From: Prosthecobacter vanneervenii
GTDB lineage: Bacteria > Verrucomicrobiota > Verrucomicrobiia > Verrucomicrobiales > Verrucomicrobiaceae
NCBI RefSeq assembly: GCF_014203095.1
Contig: NZ_JACHIG010000006.1
Span: 310,001 to 374,000 of the forward strand
Direction of reading: 5' to 3'
Length of the DNA stretch: 64,000 bases
Shown in pieces: positions 15,997 to 24,103 of this stretch (position 1 is its first letter; every line of letters begins with the position of its first letter). The translations under genes and the position numbers were made by a program. The notes below the pieces were generated by a model. The model saw only the letters and a program-made list of their open reading frames with translations, was not told the origin of the DNA and did no database searches.

Positions 15997-16658
15997 AAGC
16001 CTGCATTCACTTTTTGCTCATCCAGCTCGCCCTTGGGGTGTGTCTGTCCGCAACCACTGCAGACACCGCGCTGAGTCCGCTCCTACTGCGTGACCAGTGG
16101 CGGTTTGAAGACCCAGCCGCATGGGGGTGGGAGGGGGATGGAGCGGAGACGGCGCTCGTGCTCAAGAAGCCTTCGCAGTACAAACCGAAGTTTCGCAGGC
16201 CCTTCAATCTTGCCTGGTTTGACGGTGCTGAGTGGTACTCCTTTACACTCACCTGTGAAGCGCGGCTCGACGTCTTCAACAAAGGCAACAACGACGTCTG
16301 CATCGCCTTTGGGTGCGTGAGCGACTCTGAGTTCTACTACGCGCATCTGGGCGAAAAAGCAGATGGTGTGCACCTGCAGCTGCATGTGGTGAACAACGCC
16401 GACCGCAAAGCCATCACCAAAAAGCGCGCCGAGACTCTGCCATGGCAGCCCGGCCACTGGCATGCCATCAAGCTGGTGCGCGATGCCGCATCTGGCAGCA
16501 TCCAGGTTTGGTTTGATGGAAAGCTGGTGCTCGAAGCCAGTGACAAGACCTTTGGCAAAGGCCGCATCGGTCTCGGTTCCTTTGATGATCTCGGCGCGTT
16601 TCGGAACGTGATCGTAACTCCAGCCGCAGCCGCCTCGGCAGAGGCTTCCTCTCTTTGA
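15993..16658 (+). CDS. Secreted LamG/DUF1080-like protein
   Basis: A 221-residue exported protein. Signal peptide MKACIHFLLIQLALGVCLSATTAD; mature domain of concanavalin/LamG jelly-roll type (WRFEDPAAWGWEGDG, FDGAEWYSFTLTCEARLDV, WHAIKLVRDAASGSIQVWFDGKLVLEASDKTFGKGRIGLGSFDD), which resembles the 3-keto-disaccharide hydrolase / DUF1080 group so common in Verrucomicrobia and Planctomycetes. The final motif, strand plus FDGK plus GRIGLG, is the strongest signal. It is translationally coupled (ATGA overlap) to the isomerase and precedes a Gfo/Idh dehydrogenase by 20 bp. It probably binds or cleaves an extracellular or periplasmic glycan whose sugar is processed by the neighbours; catalytic residues cannot be assigned. 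Confidence 0.7.
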   Translation: MKACIHFLLIQLALGVCLSATTADTALSPLLLRDQWRFEDPAAWGWEGDGAETALVLKKPSQYKPKFRRPFNLAWFDGAEWYSFTLTCEARLDVFNKGNNDVCIAFGCVSDSEFYYAHLGEKADGVHLQLHVVNNADRKAITKKRAETLPWQPGHWHAIKLVRDAASGSIQVWFDGKLVLEASDKTFGKGRIGLGSFDDLGAFRNVIVTPAAAASAEASSL

Positions 16659-16678
16659 CCCAATCCCCCTTTCTAACT

Positions 16679-17830
16679 ATGAACACACGCAGAATCGGCA
16701 TCATCATGAACGGCGTCACCGGACGCATGGGTACGAACCAGCACCTGATCCGCTCGATCAAAGCCATTCGCGACCAAGGCGGACTCAAGGTCAGCGACGA
16801 CCTCGTCATCATGCCCGACCCCATCCTCACCGGCCGCAATCATGATAAGCTCAAGGCCCTGGCGGAGCGCACGGGCGTGACGCGCTACACCACCGACATC
16901 GACGCCGCTCTGGCCAACAAGGAAGATGAGATCTTCTTCGACGCCTCCGGCACGCTGCAGCGTGCGGGTTTTGTGGAAAAGGCAGTCAAGGCAGGCAAGG
17001 CCATCTACTGTGAAAAACCCACCGCCGTGGAAACGAGCGAGGCGTTACGTCTGGCCAAGCTCTGCGAAGACGCCGGTGTGAAAAACGGCGTGGTGCAGGA
17101 CAAGCTCTGGCTCAGTGGCATACGCAAATTCCGCACCCTGCGGGATCAGGGCTTCTTCGGCCGTATCCTCAGCGTGCGCGGTGAGTTTGGCTACTGGGTC
17201 TTCACCGGAGAAGATGCCGACCAGCCCGTGCAGCGCCCCTCTTGGAATTACCGCAAGGAAGACGGCGGCGGCATCATCGTCGATATGCTCTGCCACTGGC
17301 GTTATGTGGTGGATAATCTCTTTGGCAAGGTCAAGGCCGTGAGCTGCCTGGGTGCAACGCATATCCCCCAGCGTCTGGACGAGCGCGGCAAGCCCTACGC
17401 CTGCACCAGCGACGACGCCTGCTACGCCACCTTTGAGTGCGAGGGCGGAGTCATCTGCCAGTTCAACAGCTCCTGGACGGTGCGCGTGCGTCGAGACGAC
17501 CTGCTGACCATGCAGGTGGACGGCACGCACGGCAGCGCCATCGTGGGCCTGCGCAAATGCTGGGTGCAGAGCATCGGCACCACGCCGCGCCCGACGTGGA
17601 ATCCGGACATTGACCAGCCGATCAATTTCTTCAATGGCTGGCAGGAGGTGCCAGACACCACCACCTATGATAATGCCTTCAAGATCCAGTGGGAGGAGTT
17701 TCTCAAGCACGTGGTGCTGGACACACCCTTCCCATGGACGCTGCGCGAGGGTGCCAAGGGAGTGCAGCTCGCCGAACTGGGCCTGCAGAGCTGGGAACAG
17801 CGCAAATGGCTGCCGGTGGGGGATCTTTGA
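16679..17830 (+). CDS. Gfo/Idh/MocA-family oxidoreductase
   Basis: A 383-residue NAD(P)-dependent sugar dehydrogenase. The Rossmann fold starts IGIIMNGVTGRMGTNQHLIRSI (an unusual GxTGRMG-type glycine loop reminiscent of dihydrodipicolinate reductase). The family EKP motif is IYCEKPTAVETSEALRLAKLCEDAGVKNGV, with the EKP lysine in the catalytic site. The C-terminal half contains PSWNYRKEDGGGIIVDMLCHWRYVVDNLFG, where D and H of the DxxxH pair are the usual catalytic residues. The start at 16679 is preferred over in-frame 16655. It is the third gene of the isomerase operon. The reaction is probably oxidation of a sugar or inositol, substrate unknown. Confidence 0.87.
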   Translation: MNTRRIGIIMNGVTGRMGTNQHLIRSIKAIRDQGGLKVSDDLVIMPDPILTGRNHDKLKALAERTGVTRYTTDIDAALANKEDEIFFDASGTLQRAGFVEKAVKAGKAIYCEKPTAVETSEALRLAKLCEDAGVKNGVVQDKLWLSGIRKFRTLRDQGFFGRILSVRGEFGYWVFTGEDADQPVQRPSWNYRKEDGGGIIVDMLCHWRYVVDNLFGKVKAVSCLGATHIPQRLDERGKPYACTSDDACYATFECEGGVICQFNSSWTVRVRRDDLLTMQVDGTHGSAIVGLRKCWVQSIGTTPRPTWNPDIDQPINFFNGWQEVPDTTTYDNAFKIQWEEFLKHVVLDTPFPWTLREGAKGVQLAELGLQSWEQRKWLPVGDL

Positions 17831-17918
17831 TCCGTCACCAGCCCGCGAATAATAATCACGGGTGCCTGTTCTGAGACATTGCGCAACTCCGGTGCGTGGG
17901 CCAATCTGCGCGCATCGA

Positions 17919-18695
17919 ATGTTGCGCGCCGTAGGTCGATACACACTCTCCATACTCCATGAGCTGGGAGACTTTGCCCTCTTCACAGGGCAGTCCTTTC
18001 GTGCCGCAGCTGGTGCCCGGCGGCTCTGGCGGCGTGTGGTGCGTGCTGGTTTTGAGCAGGGCGTGCGCTGCCTGCCGGTCATCCTGATCGTGGGCATGTT
18101 CACCGGGCTGGTGCTCGGCCTGCAGGGGTATTATGTGCTGAACCGCTTTGGCTCCGAGGGCCTGCTGGGCACGCTGGTTTCTCTCAGCCTCATCCGTGAG
18201 CTGGGGCCGGTGCTGGCAGCTCTCATGCTGGTGGGGCAGGCCGGATCCGCCCTGGCAGCAGAGCTGGGCATGCAGCGGAATACCGAGCAGATCGCCGCAC
18301 TGGAAACCATGGGTGCCAGCAGCCATGCCTACCTCGTCACGCCACGCCTGCTGGCCGCGCTGGTGGTCTACCCCATGCAGACAGCTCTCTTCATCACCAT
18401 AGGTCTCTGGGGTGGCAGCCTTTCGGGCTCGATGCTCCTGGGGCTGGAGCCAGGCATCTATTGGTCGGCCGTGGAGCGCGCCGTGGAGGCTCCGGATGTG
18501 CGCGAATGCTTCACCAAGGCGGCCACCTTTGGGCTTCTGACCATCGCGCTATGCGCGTATCATGGCTTCAATGCCCACCTCTGCAGCACGGCCACCGGAG
18601 CACGTGCGGTCAGCGCCTCCACCACGAGGGCAGTGGTCCAATCCAGCATCATCGTGCTGGCGGCGGATTACGTCATCACTTCCTTCCTGGTCTGA
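17919..18695 (+). CDS. mlaE: Phospholipid ABC transporter permease MlaE
   Basis: A 258-residue inner-membrane permease of the MlaE/YrbE family. About five to six hydrophobic segments are visible, beginning with LPVILIVGMFTGLVLGLQGYYVLNRFG. The family hallmark SLSLIRELGPVLAALMLVGQAGSALAAELGMQRNTEQIAALETMG (about residues 100-145) is complete. The chosen start is ATG 17919 (MLRAVGRYTLSILHELGDFALF); an in-frame ATG at 17862 adds 19 unsupported residues. It is first in a five-gene operon, mlaEFDCA, for phospholipid traffic between outer and inner membranes. mlaB, the STAS-domain subunit present in E. coli, is not in the cluster. Confidence 0.95.
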   Translation: MLRAVGRYTLSILHELGDFALFTGQSFRAAAGARRLWRRVVRAGFEQGVRCLPVILIVGMFTGLVLGLQGYYVLNRFGSEGLLGTLVSLSLIRELGPVLAALMLVGQAGSALAAELGMQRNTEQIAALETMGASSHAYLVTPRLLAALVVYPMQTALFITIGLWGGSLSGSMLLGLEPGIYWSAVERAVEAPDVRECFTKAATFGLLTIALCAYHGFNAHLCSTATGARAVSASTTRAVVQSSIIVLAADYVITSFLV

Positions 18696-18700
18696 ATCAC

Positions 18701-19510
18701 ATGGGCGCTGACACCACACCACTCCTGCTCAAGATCGAAGGCCTGCAAAAAGGCTTCGGTGGCAATGTGGTGCTGGACGGCGCATCTCTCGACGTGCCGC
18801 GTGGCAGTCTGGTCACGGTGCTGGGCCGCAGCGGGGCAGGGAAGTCGGTGTTGCTCAAGTGCCTAGCCGATGTGGTGCAGCCAGATTCCGGCAGCATTTT
18901 CTTTGACGGCAAACCGCTCGCTACAGGAGATGCCGCCGCCCGGGCGGACTTCCGCAGGCGCTGCAGCTTTCTGTTTCAGAGCAATGCACTCTTTGACTCT
19001 CTGACCGCGCTGGAAAACGTGGAATTGCCTCTGGAGCAGACCACCTCTGTGCCCGACAAGGAAATTCGCGAGCGCAGCCTTGAGGCCCTGCGGCAGCTGG
19101 AGCTTGAGGCTTACAAGGACCACTACCCCAGCCAGCTCTCCGGCGGCATGCAGAAGCGCCTGGCCCTGGCACGTGCCATCGTCACCCGGCCGGAGCTGGT
19201 GCTCTTTGATGAACCCACCGCCGGGCTGGACCCGCTGCGGAGGAATGCCGTCTTTGCCATGATCGCCAAATACCAGCGCCAGTTTGGCTTTACCGCCCTG
19301 GTTGTCACGCACGACCTCACCGAGGCGCTGCTGGCCAGCGACCGCGTGGCGCTGCTGGACAAAGGCCGGATGTGCTTTGAAGGTACGCCGGACGAATTCT
19401 CCGCCTCCACCTCCACTGTGGTGGGGGATTTTCGAGATAGCGCAGCCGCACTTGGCCGTACACTTGCTTCCATCCGCCGTGGCGAGGCTCTCCAACCCGA
19501 AGACTCATGA
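18701..19510 (+). CDS. mlaF: Phospholipid ABC transporter ATP-binding protein MlaF
   Basis: A 269-residue cytosolic ATPase for the MlaE permease. Walker A GRSGAGKSVLLK (about residues 44-55), Q-loop FLFQSNALFDSLT, signature LSGGMQKRLALARAIV, Walker B LVLFDEPTAGLDP and switch VVTHDL are all present. The QSNALFDS stretch after the Q-loop is typical of MlaF rather than of importers. The start at ATG 18701, 5 bp after the mlaE stop, is preferred; longer open frame to 18461 overlaps mlaE. Its stop overlaps the mlaD start by 4 nt. Confidence 0.95.
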   Translation: MGADTTPLLLKIEGLQKGFGGNVVLDGASLDVPRGSLVTVLGRSGAGKSVLLKCLADVVQPDSGSIFFDGKPLATGDAAARADFRRRCSFLFQSNALFDSLTALENVELPLEQTTSVPDKEIRERSLEALRQLELEAYKDHYPSQLSGGMQKRLALARAIVTRPELVLFDEPTAGLDPLRRNAVFAMIAKYQRQFGFTALVVTHDLTEALLASDRVALLDKGRMCFEGTPDEFSASTSTVVGDFRDSAAALGRTLASIRRGEALQPEDS

Positions 19511-19986
19511 AACAATCCAAACTGGAACTCTATGTAGGCCTCTTTGTGCTGCTGGGGCTCGCCGCTGTCGTTTACCTCACGGTCAAACTCGGCGCGGGCC
19601 ATATGCTAAGCGGAGATACCTATGTAATGGAGGCGCGCTTTTCCAATGCTGGAGGGCTCAATACCGGCAGCAGCGTGCTGGTGGCGGGCGTGCCGGTGGG
19701 ACGGGTGGAGGGTATCCGAGTGGATCCCGCCGACTATAGCGCCATGGTCACCCTGCGGGTGCAATCGGGCCTGAAACTGCCCACAGACACCATGGCCTCG
19801 ATCAAAACCACCGGCCTGATCGGTGACAAATATGTGGCACTTGCGCCCGGCGCAGACGAAACTTATCTTAAAGCTGGTTCGCGGATCACAATGACCGAGT
19901 CCTCGGTCGATTTGGAATCGTTGATTGGCAAGATGGCTTTCGGTAGTGTTGAAAAAGGCAAAGAATCTCCCCCTCCAGCTCCATGA
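19507..19986 (+). CDS. mlaD: Phospholipid ABC transporter substrate-binding protein MlaD
   Basis: A 159-residue membrane-anchored MCE-domain protein. One N-terminal transmembrane segment (LELYVGLFVLLGLAAVVYLTV, about 5-25) anchors a periplasmic beta-barrel MCE domain: YVMEARFSNAGGLNTGSSVLVAGVPVGRVEGI, then a TTGLIGDKYVALAPG segment, as in E. coli MlaD. Six copies would form a ring on the MlaE dimer and pass lipid through its central pore. Length is similar to the E. coli protein (183). It overlaps mlaF and mlaC by 4 nt each, so the subunits are translationally coupled. Confidence 0.95.
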   Translation: MKQSKLELYVGLFVLLGLAAVVYLTVKLGAGHMLSGDTYVMEARFSNAGGLNTGSSVLVAGVPVGRVEGIRVDPADYSAMVTLRVQSGLKLPTDTMASIKTTGLIGDKYVALAPGADETYLKAGSRITMTESSVDLESLIGKMAFGSVEKGKESPPPAP

Positions 19987-20561
19987 CCCTGCGTTTCCTG
20001 CTCCCAGTCCTGCTTTTAGCAGCACCCTTTACTGCCAGTGCGCAGCTGGCTGATGCGCAGTCCAAGCTCAAGTCTGCCGTGGCGGAAGTGCTTTCCGTGG
20101 CCGACCGCACCGGCAATCGCAGCGCACTGCCCAACAGCCTGCGTCCTGTGCTGCAGAAGCACGTGAGCTTTGAGACGATGACCAAGCGCGCTGTGGGCCC
20201 AGGCTGGCGGCAGTTCAGCCCAGCCCAGCAGCAGCAGGCCACCGAGCTCTTCTCCACCCTCATCATCCGCAGCTACAGCAGCAAATTCACCCCTGGAGAG
20301 CACCCGGACATCACCTATCAGCAGGCGTTGCAGCCGGCAGAGGGGCGTGTGGATGTGCCCACCAACATGGTTTACAAAGGCAGCCACTACAACGTCGTGT
20401 ACCGCATGGAGCAGGTGCAGGGCTGGCGTATCACGGACGTGGTCATCGAAGGCGTCAGCCTGATCGCCAACTATCGCAGCCAGCTTGATGCCCAGTTTCA
20501 AAAAGGCGGAGCCAACGCCGTAATCAGTTCACTTTCGCAATCTGTCTCCCGTCCACAATGA
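19983..20561 (+). CDS. mlaC: Periplasmic phospholipid-binding protein MlaC
   Basis: A 192-residue periplasmic shuttle of the MlaC/Ttg2D family with signal peptide (LRFLLPVLLLAAPFTASAQLADAQ, cleavage after ASA). Family features are the RTG...LPNSLRPVLQKHVSFETMTKRAVGPGWRQFSPAQQQQATELFSTLIIRSYSSKF helix bundle and the C-terminal VVYRMEQVQGWRITDVVIEGVSLIANYRSQLDAQFQKGG sheet and helix. It carries phospholipid between the MlaA complex and the MlaFED complex. Both ends overlap neighbours by 4 nt. Confidence 0.94.
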   Translation: MTLRFLLPVLLLAAPFTASAQLADAQSKLKSAVAEVLSVADRTGNRSALPNSLRPVLQKHVSFETMTKRAVGPGWRQFSPAQQQQATELFSTLIIRSYSSKFTPGEHPDITYQQALQPAEGRVDVPTNMVYKGSHYNVVYRMEQVQGWRITDVVIEGVSLIANYRSQLDAQFQKGGANAVISSLSQSVSRPQ

Positions 20562-21397
20562 AATACCACACATCCACACTCCGGCTGCTGTTGCTGGCCG
20601 TCTCCCCGCTGCTCACTGATTGCAGCATGACTGCGGACAAGAAAGCTGCGCAGCCCATGGCTCTGGCAGAGACCTCCACGATAGCCCCAAAGGGCAAAGG
20701 TGCTCCTGCCAAAGCAGCGCCAGCCAAACCGGGAGACGAGGAGGTGGACGAATATGCCACCAAAGCGGACATCTATGACCCGCTCCAAGGCGTCAATCGT
20801 GCGTTCTTCTTCCTAAACGACAAACTTTACACCCTGGTCCTGCGCCCCATCGCCAAAGGCTATAATTTCATTCTGCCCCGCCCGGTGCGTAAGGGGATCG
20901 ACAATGCCTTTGAGAACGCCAAATATCCCGTGCGTGTGGTGAACTGCACGCTGCAGGGCAAGTTTAAGCGTGCCGGTCAGGAGACTGCCAAGTTTGCCGT
21001 CAACACTGTGGGTGGTGTGGTGGGCATCTTCCGTCCTGCAGAAAAGATCCCCTCTCTGGCCAATCTGCCTGACGAGGACACCGGCCAGACGCTGGCCAAG
21101 TGGGGTATCCCGCACGGTGCCTACATCGTCTTGCCTGTTCTAGGGCCGTGCAGTGTGCGAGACGCCGTCGGCCTTGCAGGAGACTACGCCCTCAATCCTG
21201 TGAACTGGCCCTATCTCTACTGGTATGGCAGCAGGTCCAAGCACGATTGGACCATTGCTCCACCGTCTGCCAACACGCTCCGCACCATCCCGACACAGAT
21301 CGACAGGTATGACACGATCACCAAGGATGCGGTGGATCCCTACCTCTCCGCGCGCAGCGCCTATGCTCAGAACCGCGATGAAGCGGCCAAGAAGTAG
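20558..21397 (+). CDS. mlaA: Outer-membrane phospholipid-removal lipoprotein MlaA (VacJ)
   Basis: A 279-residue lipoprotein with lipobox LLTDC (Cys near residue 22), followed by an Ala/Pro/Lys-rich linker of about 45 residues. The MlaA core starts DIYDPLQGVNRAFFFLNDKLYTLVLRPIAKGYNFILP and continues with FAVNTVGGVVGIFRPAE, DEDTGQTLAKWGIPHGAYIVLPVLGPCSVRDAVGLAGDYALNPVNW, all family hallmarks. It forms the outer-membrane donut that extracts misplaced phospholipids. In E. coli mlaA is unlinked from mlaFEDCB; here it closes the operon, overlapping mlaC by 4 nt. Two hairpins follow the gene. Confidence 0.95.
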   Translation: MKYHTSTLRLLLLAVSPLLTDCSMTADKKAAQPMALAETSTIAPKGKGAPAKAAPAKPGDEEVDEYATKADIYDPLQGVNRAFFFLNDKLYTLVLRPIAKGYNFILPRPVRKGIDNAFENAKYPVRVVNCTLQGKFKRAGQETAKFAVNTVGGVVGIFRPAEKIPSLANLPDEDTGQTLAKWGIPHGAYIVLPVLGPCSVRDAVGLAGDYALNPVNWPYLYWYGSRSKHDWTIAPPSANTLRTIPTQIDRYDTITKDAVDPYLSARSAYAQNRDEAAKK

Positions 21398-21412
21398 CCC
21401 TCTCTGCTGATT

Positions 21413-21485
21413 CCAGACTCAAACGGAGTCTGGTGCTCCCAGTTCAAAGCGGCTCGTGCCTTCAAAGCATGGGCCGCTTTTCGTT
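21413..21485 (+). terminator. Terminator-like tandem hairpins after the mla operon
   Basis: First hairpin: CCAGACTC (21413-21420) and GAGTCTGG (21426-21433), a perfect 8-bp stem with a 5-nt loop. Second: AAAGCGGC at 21446 pairs with GCCGCTTT ending at 21480, an extended stem with two weak pairs, followed by TCGTTTGGT. The second is the better intrinsic terminator candidate because it ends in a T-rich tract. A third inverted repeat, CTGTAGCAA (21490-21498) with TTGCTACAG (21516-21524), lies further on, between the convergent mlaA and secretin genes. Confidence 0.6.
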
Positions 21486-21596
21486 TGGTCTGTAGCAAAT
21501 CCTGGGGCTGTTGAGTTGCTACAGGTTTCGTAGGATGCCTGTTGTAGGCGGCCCTCTTTTTGCAAAGAGGAACACGTGCCTGGCAGATACGCCTAA

Positions 21597-23966
21597 TCAA
21601 TCTCGTGCAGGAAGCGCACGAGGGACGTTTTGCAGATCTGGGCCGGAGAACTGCATCGCCTCATCGTAAATTCGGCTGCGGGTGCTTTCGACCTCGTTGG
21701 AGGCATCGAGAGGATCGTCTGAGCGCACGATGCGGGGCTGGATGAAGACCAGCAGCTCATCGCGCGTGGTCTGATCCTGCGTAGTGCCAAAAAGATGACC
21801 CAGAACGGGGATGCGGCTCAGGCCGATCACGCCGTTTTTATTCTTGGTGGTCTTCTCTGTGATCAGGCCGCCGAGCACGACGGTGGCGCCGTTTTTTACC
21901 GCCACCTCCGTCACCAGCTCCTGGGTGCCGATGGTGGGCACGGTGTTGCCGCCGATGGTCTGTGAGCCGACGATGTTGTCATTGATCTGGGCGATTCGCA
22001 GCGTCACCTCGTGGTCGGAGTTGATCAGCGGGATGACTTCCAGCTTCAGCACTACATCGCGGTAGGTCACGCTCACGCTGGTATTGGCCACACCGGCGGA
22101 GAAGCCTCCATTGGTCAGGATATTGGCCGGCACCGCGATGCGCTGGCCGGAGGAGATGACGGACTTGGCGGCGTTCTTGGCATAGATGCTTGGCGTGGCC
22201 AGCACCTTGAAGTTGTTGTTGTTGTTGATGACCTTGATGTAGTTGCTCAGCGATCCCAGCTGGCCGTAGAAGTTGAGCTGACCAAACTTGGCAGGGAACT
22301 GGATGATGTTGTTGTTGGTCGTCGTGGTGGTGCCGCCGGTGGAGGTGGTCACGGCGCCGTTGCGGTTGACGCTGAAGTCATTGAGCAGCTGGAGGAAATC
22401 CATGCCGTAGTTGAGGTTCTTGCCCAGGCTCAGCTGGCCGATGATGGCGGAGATGTAGATCTGCTGCGGGCGCACATCCATTTCCTGCAGCAGCTGGTCG
22501 ATGCGGTCGATATGCTCTGGAGAGCCGGAAACGATGAGACTGTTGGACTGCGGATCGGCGATTAGGAGTGTTTTTCCCACCACCATGGATTCCGGCGCAC
22601 CGACATCCTCGGGATTGTCCAGCAGGGAACGATTGGGATTGGACCCGCCCTGACCACCGCTATTTCCAAAGATGCCACCCAGCCCGTTGCCCGATCCGAA
22701 GCCTGAGCTGTTGAAACCGCTGCCGTTATTGCTGTTGCTGGCGCTGCTGCGGTTGGCGTCTGTGGAGGGGGAGTTTGAGCTGGCACTGGTGCGGCGGCGG
22801 CCACCACCACTGCCTCCGGGGGCGCCTGCCACAGCACCGTCGTTGTTGCCCTGGATGTCGGTGTCCTTGGCCAGGGCATTGTAGGCCACGGGCAGGAAGT
22901 CCAGTACGTCCAGGTACTTCAGGCGGCGTTTGAGGAAGTTGGAGCCGTCGCTCTGCTTATCGAGCTTCTGCACCAGCCCCTTGATGTAGGCGATGTCCAC
23001 CGGGCGGCCGATGACCAGCAGCTCATTGGTGCGGCGGTAGGGGAAGACCTTCACGCGTGCACCAGCCGGATTGGTGGCGGCGGTGCTGCCAGCCGGACTG
23101 GCGGGCACTGCGGGGGCGCCAGGGCGTGCAGTGGGATTGGGCACTGCAGCGGCATTCGGCGTGGCGTTGGATGCCGCAGACTTGGCCATCTTCGATTTCT
23201 CCTCCTGCTCAAAGATCTCGTTCACGATCTCGGCCACCTGCTCCACATCCGAGCGCTCTAGCTTGATCATTTCATTGGAGGTTTCCGTGGGGGGGACGTC
23301 GATGATCTGGGCGATGTCGCAGATGCTGCGGATGGTGGCGCTGTTTTCCGTGATGATGAGCGCGGTGTCGTTGGAAACCGGTGTCATTGCGCCATAGGAG
23401 TGCAGTTTGATGACCTGCTGAAACGCCTTGGACGCCTCCTCAGCGGAGAGATGCTGCAGGGGCAGCACGTAGTGGCAGATCTCCTCGCTCAGTGGCAGGT
23501 CGTGCAGAACGTTATAGACTTTGAGCCCGTCGGCCGTGGGGCTTTTGCCTCCGGCGTGGTTGATCAGCTTGGCTGTGGTGGCGTCCACGTTGATGATGGC
23601 GTAGCCGTTGAGCAACAGAGTAGCTTCGATGAAGGCGACCGCATCCTTCTTGGTGAGCATCTGCGGGGAGATGATGCGCAGCATTTCCCCCTGCAGGGCG
23701 GAGTCGAGGATGAGCTTTTTGCCCGTGAGCTGGGTATAAAAAGGGATGATGGCCTGGATGGGGGCGCTGGGGAAGTTCACCTTAATGGTGGCCCCCTCTC
23801 CCACCGGCACGTAGCCTCCGTTCCCAGGCTGGGCCGCTGGCAGTGGCGCGGTGGGAACGGCGCCTGGAGTCTGGGCCTTGCTCGCCTGGCGCATGCCCAG
23901 GATCAGGAGCACCAGCAGCATGGCAGTGCGCAGCCTGGCTGGCAGTTGAGAAGGGTGGTGGGACAT
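21597..23966 (-). CDS. Type II/IV secretin-family outer-membrane pore (GspD-like)
   Basis: A 789-residue exported secretin. Signal peptide about 1-31 (AMLLVLLILGMRQASKAQ). N-terminal periplasmic domains of the N0/N1 type start near 60 (IKVNFPSAPIQAIIPFYTQLTGKKLILDSAL). There is an Ala/Pro-rich insert near 265-300 and a Gly/Ser/Asn-rich insert of about 80 residues near 375-455. The secretin barrel follows from about 500 (YISAIIGQLSLGKNLNYGMDFLQLL) to the family signature VVLGGLITEKTTKNKNGVIGLSRIPVLGHLFGTT (about 690-725). It forms a multimeric gate for protein or pilus export. No other Gsp or Pil gene is adjacent, so the system it belongs to is undetermined. A good promoter lies just upstream. 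Confidence 0.93.
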   Translation of the reverse strand: MSHHPSQLPARLRTAMLLVLLILGMRQASKAQTPGAVPTAPLPAAQPGNGGYVPVGEGATIKVNFPSAPIQAIIPFYTQLTGKKLILDSALQGEMLRIISPQMLTKKDAVAFIEATLLLNGYAIINVDATTAKLINHAGGKSPTADGLKVYNVLHDLPLSEEICHYVLPLQHLSAEEASKAFQQVIKLHSYGAMTPVSNDTALIITENSATIRSICDIAQIIDVPPTETSNEMIKLERSDVEQVAEIVNEIFEQEEKSKMAKSAASNATPNAAAVPNPTARPGAPAVPASPAGSTAATNPAGARVKVFPYRRTNELLVIGRPVDIAYIKGLVQKLDKQSDGSNFLKRRLKYLDVLDFLPVAYNALAKDTDIQGNNDGAVAGAPGGSGGGRRRTSASSNSPSTDANRSSASNSNNGSGFNSSGFGSGNGLGGIFGNSGGQGGSNPNRSLLDNPEDVGAPESMVVGKTLLIADPQSNSLIVSGSPEHIDRIDQLLQEMDVRPQQIYISAIIGQLSLGKNLNYGMDFLQLLNDFSVNRNGAVTTSTGGTTTTTNNNIIQFPAKFGQLNFYGQLGSLSNYIKVINNNNNFKVLATPSIYAKNAAKSVISSGQRIAVPANILTNGGFSAGVANTSVSVTYRDVVLKLEVIPLINSDHEVTLRIAQINDNIVGSQTIGGNTVPTIGTQELVTEVAVKNGATVVLGGLITEKTTKNKNGVIGLSRIPVLGHLFGTTQDQTTRDELLVFIQPRIVRSDDPLDASNEVESTRSRIYDEAMQFSGPDLQNVPRALPARD

Positions 23967-23984
23967 ATTATTAAAATTACGGTC

Positions 23985-24012
23985 ATTATATTGAATTTAG
24001 ACTTAGCGGCAA
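23985..24012 (-). promoter_or_regulatory. Predicted sigma-70 promoter of the secretin gene
   Basis: On the minus strand TTGCCG (24012-24007) and a perfect TATAAT (23990-23985) are separated by 16 nt, in an AT-rich island within a GC-rich genome. Initiation would fall near 23978, giving a leader of about ten bases to the ATG at 23966. Two direct copies of TATTAAAATT (23969-23978 and 24030-24039) bracket the promoter, one over the start site and one upstream of the -35 element. Confidence 0.6.
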
Positions 24013-24103
24013 GAGATTTGGTTAATATCTATTAAAATTCATGCTTTCTGGACGCGCCTGAATGGGTCTTGCAAGACCTCCCGCCTCATGGATGATCGGG
24101 CGC

